NCBI GenBank assembly: GCA_037176905.1
Contig: JBBBWG010006125.1
Span: forward strand, 1 to 26,979
From: Azolla pinnata
Lineage: Eukaryota > Streptophyta > Polypodiopsida > Salviniales > Salviniaceae
Length of the DNA: 26,979 nucleotides
Direction of reading: 5' to 3'
Shown: positions 18,001 to 26,979 of the stretch, piece by piece
Layout of the letters: every line of letters starts with the position of its first letter
Numbering within the stretch: position 1 is the stretch's first letter
Program-made: the position numbers and the translations under genes
Notes under the pieces: generated by a model
The model's database searches: none
What the model was told of the DNA's origin: nothing
What the model saw: the letters and a program-made list of their open reading frames with translations, nothing else

Positions 18001-21000
18001 GCAGCTGATCCAATTGGCATTAGCTTGGTGATCCCAGATTGTCAGCAAGACATAGAAGTAGTGCCACAAAGATCCTATTTTGGAGGCATTGAAGGCGATG
18101 TGTGTTTCACTTGGTTTAGGTTGCCAGATGAGCTGCAAGGGCATAAACTCCCACCTGATGCTGTATTTCTTGGAGACTCAGAGTAAGAAGTCTGTAAAGT
18201 GTTTTCTTTTATATTTGATGTGTAAGTTGTAGTGTTATGGATCTAATCATTTTTGCATTTTTAAGTTGGTCCTCTCGGAGGTACCATTTTCAGATGTAAT
18301 ATCTTGTTGGCTCATAATTTCATCCCTTAGGAGTTCTAATACATATTCCTATCATGCCTATAGGACATATACACCAGTACTGGAAGATGTTGGTTCTTAT
18401 TTGGGTCTTCACTGGATTCCAACCCGGTCAGATGGACTAGAAGGAAGTCCTTGTATAGCATCTAGCAGTTCCAGAGTTGAAGCAGGTATATCCTTCATTT
18501 TGTGTATCATGTAGTTTAGGGTGTAACAACTCAACTCAAATTGGTTTTTCATCGAGCTTTTCTCGGTAAATTTGATTAACTTGACGTATTTAAATTTAAC
18601 TTGTGATCAACAAGTTGAGCTATTTCTATTGCCTTTTTTCAGCTCCTCCCTCAGTGCACAATGTTTCTGTCAAAGAGGTGTCACATGAAAGATATGCTGG
18701 CGAAGGAACTTACTATGGAGGTTTTGAAGGGGAGAGTAAATTTAGCTGGTACAGACAAAAATCAGATGGGACAATGAGTCTGATCCCGAGAGCTAATACA
18801 AAGACCTATGATGTTCAGCACGATGATTATACGTGCTCTTTAGTCTTTGGGTAGGTTAAACAATCGTTGAATCAAAGATCTCCCTTTTCTCTATTTGGTG
18901 GTGATAGCTTCTGTTTACGGGTCTATTGTAATTGGTGTTCTCAGCTATTCTCCTTTTCGGCAAGATGGAATTGCTGGAAACCTTGTGCTGTCGGATCCCA
19001 CTGCTGTTATTTTACCTGGTGAGCACCTACAACGTTTGTGACACTCATTTATATTGAAATTGTTTGTGGACCATACAATTAGTTGCAGCAAGTGCTGATC
19101 TTAGTTACGTTTGAAAATCTTTTCACAGAAATACCGGAAGTTGAAAAGCTGGTATTCAATGGAAAATTCGTAGAGGGAGATTTCTTGATAGCTTCAGAAG
19201 TCATGCCCAACCGCAAAAGACAGCAGCATGTTTGGGAGCACTTCAAGAAAGAAACCAGATATCAATGGTAGTTACTTTGAAATTCTCCTCCTATTTGTCT
19301 CAGAGATCACATGAGGTCATTTGCACCTCACCTCAACTCTTGTATTGTTTCAGGTCTCGGTCCACTGTCCCTGGTAATGCCGATGTTTTTGAACCTATTT
19401 CCACACAGACAGGAAGCTTGTACAAAATTCGTACGGAAGATATAGGATACATATTGCAGTGTGAATGTGTTGTTACTGACATATTTGATAGATCATCTTC
19501 ACCGGTCTCGGCTGTATCGGCAGTTATAGCACCAGGCAAGCAAGCATCATTTGTACATATTTTGTATTTAATGTCCAAGGAACAGGTACAACTTTCTTTT
19601 GAGATGCGATAAACCGAAAATAATAACAATTGTGTGTGTTTTTCATTTTTCCCTCTTATTAGGGATGCCAAAGATAACCAAGCTGGAGATTGAAGGTCAA
19701 GGCTATCACACTAATGCTTATTCAATTCATGGTGTCTATTTTGGGGGCAAAGAAGGGAGGAGCAGAGTCCAGTGGTTTCGAGCTATGGCTGGCTCACCTG
19801 ATTTGATTCCCATAGCTGGTAAGATCCCTATTCGGATTTGGGAAAGGGACTGCGAATGACAATGGGAGGTATGACATTGTGGCTATTCATTTTATGTTAC
19901 ATACACAGGCGAAGTTGGTCGAACATACGAAGCGCACGTGGATGATGTGGGGTACAGGCTTGTAGCTATCTACACGCCAGTCCGTGAGGATGGTGTTGAA
20001 GGGGCACCAGTCTCAGCTTCTACTGAGCCCATAGCAGTTGGTATGCCTATAAATGCTTACCAAACGTATCTTCAAATCAATTTGACTTTTGTATTGTTAT
20101 GAGTAATAATTCTCATGAATCTCCTTAAAGAAATTTTCTCAATGAGGCTAAGAAGTACAGAATTTTAATTGGATCATCATCACCATCATTATCATATGAG
20201 TAAATTTTCTGTTTCTACTGGAGATGTTTTAACAATCACAAATTCTATTCTTTAATTTTCTTCTCTTTCCTGCCCGGCCTGGCCCTGTCTACTAAACACC
20301 AACACTAGAACCTGAGATTGCCAAGGAGGTGAAAGAAAAGTTGGAGGTTGGCACGGTGAAATTTGAGGTGAGCTTAAGTGAACCGAACTGAATTGAATGC
20401 CCGTTGTTTTGTGCGCCTTCGTCTATATATTGAAAGGAAGTTTTCTTGTTCTATAGGTTTTGCGGGATCGTGATTTGAAGGTAGAACATAGGAGGAGAGC
20501 ATCAAATATTTAAGATTTGCATCTTGGTTTAGTCATAAGGTTTTTATGTGAGTGTTCTGTGGTGAAAGAGGTGTCTGAGAAGGCAATTTTATTTCTAGGT
20601 TCAACATCAACATCAACAACAGGGTCTAGGAAGCTATGAACGGCGGTTTGTAGATGTGAACCGGAAGCGAGTTAAAGTAATCAAGCCTGGCTCAAAGACA
20701 TCATTTCCGAGCACAGAAATCCGTGGCACATATGCTCCTCCATTCCATGTGAGCTTTTATTTCCAAAATCTGATTTTGTTTGAAATCAAATTCGAATCTA
20801 TCTTCTTTGCCCCCCCAAAGGCATGCATACGGTGAAGAAATATTAGTTTTTTCGGGAAGATACTGACATGAAAATGTAAATTTCCATTGTCTTCATTTTT
20901 TTTGTGAACCAGATGGAGGTGTTCAGGAATGATCCCCATAGGTTCAAGATAGTGGTGGATAGTGATAGTGAGGTTGATCTGATGGTGCAATCGGGTCATC

Positions 21001-21083
21001 TTCGGGATGTCATAGTGCTTGTCATTAGAGGGCTGGCCCAAAGATTCAACAGTACTCCCTTGAACTTGCTTCTAAAGATGTGA
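10270..21083 (+). CDS. AIR9: AIR9, microtubule-associated protein of the cortical division site (37 coding exons, 2027 aa)
   Basis: AIR9 binds cortical microtubules, the preprophase band and the phragmoplast. It returns to the cortical division site when the cell plate attaches, and acts with TANGLED in division-plane control (known from Arabidopsis). Identity rests on the domain order (basic Ser/Pro N-terminus, LRRs, A9 Ig-like repeats, C-terminal domain) and on family text such as RLDLRGQRVRSL, EHVEAA-type LRR end, LEIEGQGYHTN and LRDVIVLVIRG. Exons are listed in the domain entries below; they sum to 6084 nt with frame kept throughout. Arabidopsis AIR9 is about 1708 aa; the extra length here is N-terminal, before the LRRs. 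The ATG at 10270 has G at +4, and stops lie upstream at 10133-10146. The stop is TGA 21081-21083. No internal stop or frameshift was found, so the gene looks functional. Exon edges were assigned by eye from splice consensus, frame and family similarity. Confidence 0.95.
12132..13743 (+). other. AIR9: AIR9 exons 2-8: leucine-rich repeats (residues 586-753)
   Basis: Exons 12132-12203, 12787-12852, 12954-13025, 13124-13189, 13276-13338, 13437-13502 and 13644-13743. Exons 2-7 are 72, 66, 72, 66, 63 and 66 nt, all phase 0 at both ends, so each exon is one LRR of 21-24 residues. Visible motifs include LDLRGQRVRSLDCN, VYLRDNKLANLAGIEIL, LDLSFNEFKGP, LYLAGNQITSLSGLPQL, LSVAQNRLKSL and LAASKNKIS. Exon 8 ends the solenoid with LRLEENPIL and AGPTLKKFND. 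LRRs of this type form a protein-binding surface. Intron 2 (12204-12786) is the longest of the gene and holds no recognisable element. Confidence 0.92.
13884..14564 (+). other. AIR9: AIR9 exons 9-11: linker and partial A9 repeat (residues 754-901)
   Basis: Exons 13884-13985, 14061-14287 and 14450-14564. Exon 9 encodes the conserved EEQELARLYPAHTALCIRDGWDF linker. Exon 10 carries ESSMNFLKAQW..RIPPGYAVEQA and the first half of an A9-like fold (LALRYQWYIGG). Exon 11 starts at a weak acceptor (TTTATGGAAG) and gives YWPKHEDVGRCLKVECTP, the second half of that fold. The expected GG.EG front part is lacking, so I count it as a partial repeat. Confidence 0.88.
14676..20040 (+). repeat. AIR9: AIR9 exons 12-33: ten A9 (Ig-like) repeats (residues about 902-1893)
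   Basis: Each repeat reads EG..L......YFGG.EG.S...W.R, a spacer, then DVG..I...YTPVR.DG..G.P. Exons by repeat: R1 14676-14796, 14876-15051; R2 15279-15414, 15528-15628, 15721-15768; R3 15855-16042, 16177-16294; R4 16411-16538, 16620-16788; R5 16872-16990, 17081-17249; R6 17437-17521, 17595-17668, 17755-17874; R7 18005-18182, 18331-18485; R8 18643-18850, 18945-19018; R9 19129-19267, 19354-19535; R10 19663-19818, 19909-20040. Every repeat begins and ends at a phase-1 intron, usually splitting a Gly or Ala codon. With the partial repeat this gives eleven, the number described for Arabidopsis AIR9. In the family, A9 repeats are needed for return to the cortical division site. Exon 16 is only 48 nt. 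Confidence 0.9.
19536..19662 (+). other. AIR9: Non-canonical GC-AG intron 31 of AIR9
   Basis: After the conserved CECVV...VIAPG text the donor is CCAG/GCAAGC, a good match to the GC-donor consensus AG/GCAAGT. The acceptor is TCTTATTAG/GG. Joining them gives A-P-G-M-P-K-I-T, exactly the family text. The only GT nearby that is reachable without a stop (19586) ends in phase 0. It would put the next exon into a frame with an early TAA, so it cannot be used. Confidence 0.85.
20309..21083 (+). other. AIR9: AIR9 exons 34-37: conserved C-terminal domain (residues 1894-2027)
   Basis: Exons 20309-20367, 20457-20480, 20599-20748 and 20913-21083. Text includes EVKEKLEVGTVKFE, then the 8-codon exon VLRDRDLK. 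A Gln/His patch (VQHQHQQQG) follows, then NRKRVKVIKPGSKTSF, RNDPHRFKIVVDSDSEVDL and HLRDVIVLVIRGLAQRFNST, ending LLLKM and stop. The Gln/His patch is the least conserved part. The domain is of unknown fold and is the most conserved block of the family. A 24-nt exon with phase-0 ends could be skipped without frame loss. Confidence 0.9.
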
Positions 21084-21403
21084 CCCAAATTAGTGGTTGG
21101 GTCATCACTTTTCTAGATCTTTATCAGCTTTTCTTTTCTGGGGGGCTATTCCTATTCTACAATCACTAATATTAATACTATTATCTTTAATCATATTCCA
21201 TAGATCAGAGCTTTTTAAAAAAAATTCCATATTTTTGGGGGGGGGGTATTTTCTTCTCTATATTCATTTGGGAATCCTTGATTTTTTTGTATACAATATA
21301 TATATATATACATATATGGTTTTTAAGCACCCTTTGAAAAACAGAATTGGGTTGTCCATATAGAAGAACAAAGCAACAGCATTCTTCTTCTTCTGATCAT
21401 CAA
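21084..21403 (+). other. AIR9: AIR9 3' UTR and flank
   Basis: AT-rich non-coding sequence, a run of nine G at 21238-21246 and an (AT/TA) patch at 21297-21317. I found no perfect AATAAA in the first 300 bases, so the poly(A) site is not assigned; plant signals are loose. Confidence 0.5.
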
Positions 21404-21499
21404 TCATACTTCTCCATTTGAAAGCCTCGCCAGGCTCAGCTTCATGCCGTCCTCGATCGATCCGTCTTCCTTGTACACAAACCCAACAAGCAGAGATGA
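21404..21499 (-). pseudogene. Possible orphan terminal exon, unidentified protein
   Basis: On the - strand a CAG acceptor at 21500-21502 (ATTCCCAG) is followed by 31 sense codons and TGA at 21404-21406. The peptide contains LLVGFVYKEDGSIEDGMKLS and ends ARLSNGEV. The block is GC-richer than its surroundings, the codons look protein-like, and hydrophilic and hydrophobic stretches alternate as in a real C-terminus. No upstream partner exon was recognised within the next 2 kb on that strand. It could be the last exon of a gene with long introns, a captured gene fragment, or chance. I do not recognise the family. Confidence 0.28.
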
Positions 21500-23299
21500 C
21501 TGGGAATGTGTAATGTGTAACAAACAAAGACCTCGTCACTCCATCGAAAGCCTAATCTTCTAGCTTGGTTTAATCCTTGTTCTTGACCAGATCCAATCCA
21601 GGAGTGTGTTAGAAAAGCTCATCCTAATTAACAACCAGCTAAGCTAGCTAGCTAGCTCATGGTTTTGTAGGATTGTCCTGTGTCAAAGTTGTTCAAAACA
21701 GTTTTGGGGGGATGGGATATTCTTCCTCATATAAGCTTGATGCAATGATTTCTGTGAAAAAAAAAAGGCTCGATGTCGGAAAACATCGCCTTTAATGCAT
21801 CATGTATATAAAAAGAAAAGCTGTGTCCCCACCCCCACCAAGCTGTTGTAATGTACAAATCCACGATCAATATATAACACCTAATTGGAATCGATATTTC
21901 TAAATCTTGTGTGCTGTGCTTTTTCATGTTGCCTTTGGGATTCTTCCGATTTTTTTTAGGCAAAGAGAATGGTGGGTTGTCATCTTCTCTCTCTCTCATG
22001 TGAAGCAGCTCTTTATACTTTCCATTGACATATTGCTGTTGGAACCCACATGCTGAAGATACCGGGCTCTTACAACTCATATCAAAGACTCAATTAGGTA
22101 CACCCGTATACCTTATTTTTCTTTTCTCTCTTGTGGTCTTTCAGATTAATGCATTTGTCCAAGTACATACATTTGTTTTTTCTTCATATTCTGGGATACC
22201 AGCTGAAATATCAAGTTATCTGTATACATATACATTTGCATATGCATATGTATATGTATGTACATATATACATATATATTATTATGTTAGATTCGCTGAA
22301 ATGTCTTTGGCTTACACGCTTTCCAGCCTGCTGTCCAAATTAAAATGGCTGTTCAAAATGTGGGCTCAATACTAATGCTGAATCAGTTGAGGCATAAGAC
22401 GAAGAAAGAGGAACTCGCCGAACCAGAAAAGAACTTGAATTCTCAGGCTTTTCTGATCCTTTTTCCTCGGCTTAACGTGCGCTTATTTGCGACAATATTA
22501 AGAAATCTGATCTGGTATCCTCCCTTTGATCTTTGAGCTATGCATAACTCTTTGATCTTTTTAACTTTTTCGTTCTCATGCACGGCTTGGAAGCCGATGT
22601 TGGTTTGCTTTTGGAGGCAGAAAAAGGGGCATCATCTCAGAGGGTGAGTGATCAGATCAGACACTGAAGTGAGTCAAGTCAGCCTTGGTGTTTCTCTTTC
22701 ATGGAAAGCAGCAACAGAAAAAAAGGCCAAAAGAGAAAGAAAAAGGCTGTCTAACCAACAAACTGGAAGTGCCGACTTTCTCGTGAAATGAGACTACGAC
22801 TCAATGCGATTGTTTTTCGGAGCTGGTCTAGTACATTTATGCAGATCAGATGAAGGCCTTTTTCTTTGTGCTTTGCCTCTCTAAAGCTTTGAAGGAGGCA
22901 TGTGTATGTGGCAAAGGCATTGAGTGTAGGCTGGTCCTCATCTAATGTCCTATATAGATAGTTTATACATGTATATATATGCATACATATGTATGGATGC
23001 GTATATTTTAATTGAGATCTGATTGAAGCATGGTGGTGCTTAATCTGTTAGTTTCAACGAATTGTTTCCTAGGATTCAAACTCTAAAACTGGAGATGAAT
23101 TTGGCGGAGACTAATAGCTGTATATCGACAATTCATACAATCTTGTCATCATGAAAGAGTCGAGAAGCCAATTGGTAGCTTGGTTAGCAAAACTTTTGCC
23201 TCAGCCATGCCTTGTATAGTGAGGATCTTTGGATCCTTCATAGTGACTCTGGCTGTAGTTGACATGGTTAATAGTTGTGATCGTGGAGGTTGATCCGCA
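21500..23299. other. Intergenic spacer
   Basis: About 1.8 kb of AT-rich sequence without a supported gene. It includes a GCTAGCTAGCTAGCT patch near 21638-21656, TATG/CATA patches at 22225-22283 and 22966-23003, and poly-A/T runs near 21755 and 21950. A - strand frame at 21727-22080 and + strand frames at 22025-22536 are not convincing: no motifs, no splice partners. Confidence 0.5.
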
Positions 23300-23880
23300 G
23301 AAATTCACCTCCACAAATTGGTTTGTCCTTGCACTCTAAATTTCCGAGCTTTCTTATTCTTTACCTTAAGGGCTCGACATTTGGCTTTGATGTGCACAAT
23401 CGTCGTCTCATAGTTGTAAATTCTGGACTTGCTCTGATTCCTTGGGTTTCTCAAACCTCGCACGACAGTCTAGTTGATCACGTGTACTCCACACAACATA
23501 TTCTTCACCTAACAAATTGTGTGTGAATGTTCTAATTTGAGTGTTTTAAACAAGATTGAGTTGGTGACTGCAAAGTATTTGAGTATTGGGATAGTAATGA
23601 AAGTATTTGATTGTGGGGCCAAAGTGCTTATCAATAATAGAGCTTGGAGCTCGTCGTTGATCAATGCCTTGTGTTGACAACTGTGAAATAATCCCTTTGT
23701 ACACATATAGGTGAGCTTTGATTAAGTCGGATTCTTTCTTGCGTATGTCATAAAGCTGTATCAAGCATATCTTCATAGTGGCAACCTTCTCATAGGTGTT
23801 TAACAACATTTTGCACAAGTTGTACGTGATTGATTCGAATAATATAGATAGATGCATTTTGATGGTAGCTTGTGCTATTT
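23300..23880 (-). pseudogene. Ty1/copia gag remnant (UBN2 type)
   Basis: Reading down the - strand: LLNTYEKVATMKICLIQLYDIRKKES (about 23800), then GIISQLSTQGI (about 23680). After a frame change comes DELQALLLISTLAPQSNTF (about 23640). A long Ser/Arg linker follows and then a decayed knuckle, IVHIKAKCRALK, near 23385. Only the His and last Cys of the CCHC knuckle remain; the second Cys codon has become Tyr. Several frameshifts and stops break it. This gag sub-type differs from that at 1128-2500, so it is a separate insertion. No LTR or primer-binding site was identified beside it. Confidence 0.68.
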
Positions 23881-24214
23881 GGTTTAACTAATGTTTATTG
23901 GGTAGAAAATATTATTAAGCTTATTAATGCTAATTACCTTTGCAAAATCCATACGATCTAATCAAGATATGTTGGTGAATTAATGTTTATTAGCTAAGAG
24001 AGGAATATTAGCTAATCAAGTTACTTAGCAAAGTAATGCGTCAACTAAGGAATTTTCTTCTAGAAGAGGCTCCATGGAAGAGTTTCATTTTGAAAGCTTT
24101 GTATAACAATTTTTTTTATATAGGAGGTTTGTGGAACTAGTCAATTTGGTGGCTCTTTATTAAACATCAACAAGTTCTCTTACACAAGGAATGTAGTAAG
24201 TTTATGTCAGGTGT
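23881..24214. other. AT-rich spacer
   Basis: No gene or clear repeat, with TTAGCTAA-type motifs. It ends at the left LTR of the gypsy element. Confidence 0.5.
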
Positions 24215-24636
24215 TGTCAGAATCTCGACTCGCACCTCTAACCTTTGAGACACACAACATAGTGTTATGTAAAAATAAACCACATTGATATACAAAAGTT
24301 ATGTATGAACTTATATAAGTTCATTTGTATTCTATTAGTTAGTCGTATTCTAGTCTTGAGTATATTCTACAAAAATACTTAGGCATATTTTAGAGATATT
24401 CTAGTTTAGTATATTTTACGGATATTCTTGGGTATATTCTAGAGATATTCGATCTCAGAACTTGTATAAATATGTGTGTTCACCTAGATTACAATCAAGG
24501 TGAACAACACTAGTTACGGAGTCTTCTAATTCATCCACCCATCTTTTTGATCTTTTATCCTATTGTTCTTATTATCATTCCGTGTCAATATCCCTTAGAT
24601 CTGCTAGTCTCATCGTTGTATTATCTCTCCGTGACA
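24215..24636 (+). mobile_element. Gypsy-type LTR, forward (422 bp)
   Basis: Starts TGTCAGAATCTCGACTCG and ends CCGTGACA, so it has TG...CA termini. A promoter-like TATAAATATG lies at about 24465, followed by a leader with GATTACAATCAAGGTGAACA. Many AGAATATTCT-like repeats precede the TATA box. A 422-bp copy in reverse orientation lies at 25253-25674, which fixes the boundaries. No standard PBS is visible right after the CA. The first gag ATG is at 24686. Confidence 0.75.
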
Positions 24637-24685
24637 ATTTGTTCACCTTCACCCAGCCGTAGCGTTCCCCTCCTTAGCCGGAACC

Positions 24686-25252
24686 ATGTTCAATCCAACC
24701 AATAACTTAAGCCAGATAATGAAAGCCTTACAACAACTCCAACTTGAAAATGAAGTTCTTTGGAATTCTTTACAAGAACTTCAAGCCCGCACGTCTCTAC
24801 CATCACAACTCGATGAGCCTAATCTCCCACCGCAAACTACCTTAGAACCTAACCTTCTATCAACACCCAGCCTAGCTTGTTCTCATATCCTTGAGCCTAA
24901 GGTTAGCCTGCCGGAAAAATTTGATGGAACATAGTCGCATTCCCGTGGGTTCGTAAACCAGATTCGTCTTATCATTCGGCTACAACCTCAACGTTATGCG
25001 GATGATTTTCGACAAGTCGGCCTTGTAGGCACCCTCCTCTCCGGTGCAGCCCAAGCTTGGTTTGCGCCACTAGTGGAAACTGCTTCACCCCTATTGGAGG
25101 ACTTTCCCGCCTTCCTCGCAGAGTTCGAGGCCACGTTTGGGGGGACGAACCGACGACGAACGGCCCTCACCAAGCTTTATGCACTACAACAAGGATCGTG
25201 TGCAACTTTTATTTATGATTCAGAATTTCGACAACTGGCCTGCGACGTCAAC
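24686..25252 (+). pseudogene. Ty3/gypsy gag (truncated, one stop)
   Basis: One frame runs from ATG 24686 to the inverted LTR at 25253, interrupted only by TAG at 24932-24934. The N-terminus has a coiled-coil-like MKALQQLQLENEVLWNSLQEL. The core of a retrotransposon gag follows: SLPEKFDGT, FVNQIRLIIRLQPQRYADDF, VGLVGTLLSGAAQAWFAPL and LAEFEATFGG. This type is found in chromovirus-like plant gypsy elements and related domesticated genes. The end of gag, the zinc knuckle and protease are missing, replaced by the inverted LTR. It assembles no particle as it stands. Confidence 0.78.
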
Positions 25253-25674
25253 TATCATGGAGAGATAATACAACGATGAGGCTAGCAGATCTAAGGGATA
25301 TTGACACGGAATGATAATAAGAACAAGAGGATAGAAGATCGAAAAGATGGGTGGATGAATTAGAAGACTTCGTAACTGGTGTTGTTCACCTTGATTGTAA
25401 TCTAGGTGAACACACATATTTATACAAGTTCTGAGATCGAATATCTCTAGGATACACTCAAGAATATCCGTAGAATATACTAGACTAGAATATCTCTAGA
25501 ATATGCCTAAGTATATTTGTAGAATATATTCAAGACTAGAATACGACTAACTCTTATAATACAAATGAACTTATATAAGTTTATACATAACTCTTGTATA
25601 TCCATGTGGTTTATTTTAACATAACACTATGCTGTGTGTCTCAAAGGTTAGAGGTTCGAGTCGAGATTCTGATA
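25253..25674 (-). mobile_element. Gypsy-type LTR, inverted copy (422 bp)
   Basis: The reverse complement of this block matches 24215-24636 from end to end, by eye about nine bases in ten, and has the same length. Both terminal dinucleotides are changed (TA...TA instead of TG...CA), each a C/G to T/A change typical of methylated-cytosine decay. The flanks TCAAC and TTATC do not match, so there is no 5-bp target duplication. A + strand frame at 25594-26112 begins inside the LTR by chance. Confidence 0.75.
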
Positions 25675-26979
25675 TTATCCCTCTTCTTAGGTTTGGCCGA
25701 GCACTGGTGTTACGATTGCCCGATAGATCTTCAAGAAGGAGCTTGTCCACCCTTTGGTCATATATACGGGTTGTCTGCACCAGAACTAAAGGCCCTTCGA
25801 GGATATCTTTATGAGAACCTCGAGAAAGGATTTATTCAACCTTCTAAGTCGCCAACCGGGGCCCCCATCCTATTCTTCAAGAAGAAGGACGACTCTCTAC
25901 GTTTATGTGTAGACTACCGGGGTCTCAACAAACTCATGTGCGCAACCGCTATCTGTTACCTCTTATCCCCGAACTCCTCGACCAGCTCAAATCCGCATGT
26001 GTCTTCTCCAAAATCGATCTCCGTGTTGCATACAATTTGGTCCACATCAAGCCTGGTGATGAGTGGAAAACCGCATTCCGAACACGGTATGGGCATTTCG
26101 AATACAAGGTAATGCCTTTCGGTCTTACTAACGCCCCAACCGTTTTTCAACATATGATGAATGATATATTCCGGCAATATCTGGATCATTTTGTTGTCAT
26201 TTACCTTGATAATATTCTGGTTTTTTCGTCAAGTCTGGAGGAGCACACCCAACTGGTCCGATTAGTTCTTGCCAAACTTCGAGAACACGGACTTTATGCC
26301 AAAAGTGAGAAATGCGAGTTCGACTGTACCTCGATCGAATTCTTGGGCTACACGGACTTTGTGCCAAAAGTGAGATAGATATGGAAGGTAACAGTCATTC
26401 GGGAGTGGGCGACTCTGACTCGAGTTAAAGATTTTCAGTCATTCCTCGGCTTCGCGAATTTTTACCGTCGCTTTATCAAGGGTTTTTCCACCCTAGTACA
26501 ACCCTTGATCGCACTCACCTACAAAGGTACTCCATTTCTATGGACCATGGCGGCGCAAAAATCATTTGAGGCACTTAAACAAGCCTTCAGTACTGCCCCT
26601 ATGCTTCTGCATGCCGACCCGAGAAAACCCTTCCAGGTTGAAACTGATGCCTCTGACTTTGCTATCGGTGCCATCTTATCCCAGGCGAATGACACCAACG
26701 TCATGCATCCAGTGGCTTACTATTCCCGGAAATTCACAGCAGCCGAAATCAACTATTTGATCTATGACAAGGAGCTTGCTGCAATCATTGCCGCTTTCGG
26801 AGAATGGCGCCCCTACTTGGCCGGCGCACAATATCGTATCTAAGTAGTGACTGATCATAAGAATTTAGTCTATTTTTCCACTACACGTACACTTAATCAA
26901 ATGCAGGCTCGATGGTCGTCATTTCTCGCCGACTATGATTTTGAGATCATATTTCGCCCTGGTGCACAACATGGGAAGG
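25675..26979 (+). pseudogene. Ty3/gypsy reverse transcriptase and RNase H (broken, runs off the window)
   Basis: RT begins at once: [56 protein letters not shown] one-base frameshift near 25932 is followed by [44 protein letters not shown] and the active-site region, which reads YLDN at 26202-26213. A TAG at 26376-26378 follows a 26-bp duplication. The connection (FQSFLGFANFYRRFIKGFS) and RNase H (VETDASDFAIGAIL, YDKELAAI, TDHKNL) share the frame, with a TAA at 26841-26843. RNase H still has its D-E-D residues. Integrase would lie beyond the window. The copy is dead. It fits the gag at 24686 as one element, though a second gypsy copy cannot be excluded. Confidence 0.85.

Noticed and set aside
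21727..22080. 117-aa frame on the - strand downstream of AIR9
   Set aside because: No domain, no splice partners, and it crosses poly-A and TC-repeat sequence.
25640..25674. GGTTCGAGTC in the inverted LTR as a tRNA T-arm
   Set aside because: The same bases belong to the LTR end and are present in the forward copy. No other tRNA arms are near.
1..26979. An undescribed multi-gene defence or biosynthetic system
   Set aside because: Only one intact gene is present; all other coding text is decayed retrotransposon. I found nothing that supports a new gene system.

Overview
The window is nuclear DNA of a flowering plant. The evidence is one large spliced gene with short GT-AG introns, a plant-specific protein family, and decayed Ty1/copia and Ty3/gypsy retrotransposons on both sides. 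The gene starts with a very GC-rich exon and becomes AT-rich toward its 3' end. That gradient is common in monocots, but I cannot place the species.

The only intact gene I can support is a complete AIR9 (microtubule-associated protein) on the + strand at 10270-21083. I assembled it by eye as 37 coding exons. Every junction keeps frame and the total is 6084 nt, or 2027 codons plus stop. The protein runs: N-terminus with a long acidic tract, Ser/Pro/Arg-rich basic region, six or seven leucine-rich repeats, one partial and ten full A9 (Ig-like) repeats, and a conserved C-terminal domain. One intron (19536-19662) uses GC-AG; all others are GT-AG.

Upstream, 1-4.8 kb holds two broken copia elements: one on the - strand (gag in two pieces separated by an LTR-like insertion, primer-binding site and LTR edge), and one on the + strand (start of gag joined to a late pol fragment, then polypurine tract and LTR). 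A TATG-rich minisatellite with 91-bp units lies at 4.85-5.39 kb. Next come about 1.5 kb that I do not recognise. From 6.9 to 9.2 kb, two copies of a roughly 0.4-kb Mutator-like MITE face each other; the first has a perfect 9-bp target duplication. Between them are a dense ACGT-core cluster and diverged tandem repeats. The proximal upstream region of AIR9 (9.6-10.27 kb) has an (AT)n run, a second ACGT/G-box cluster built on a 43-bp duplication, TTC- and CT-rich tracts, and a possible upstream ORF.

Downstream, the 3' flank holds a possible orphan terminal exon on the - strand (21404-21499) and about 1.8 kb of AT-rich spacer. Then come a degenerate - strand copia gag (23.3-23.9 kb) and a broken gypsy element. 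The gypsy element has a 422-bp LTR, gag, an inverted LTR of the same length, and reverse transcriptase/RNase H running off the window end. Its RT active site reads YLDN rather than YxDD. I see no microbial-type operon, CRISPR array or rRNA gene. The most unusual features are the N-terminal extension of AIR9, its complementary 5' leader, the phase-1 exon modules, the facing MITEs, and the inverted-LTR gypsy arrangement.
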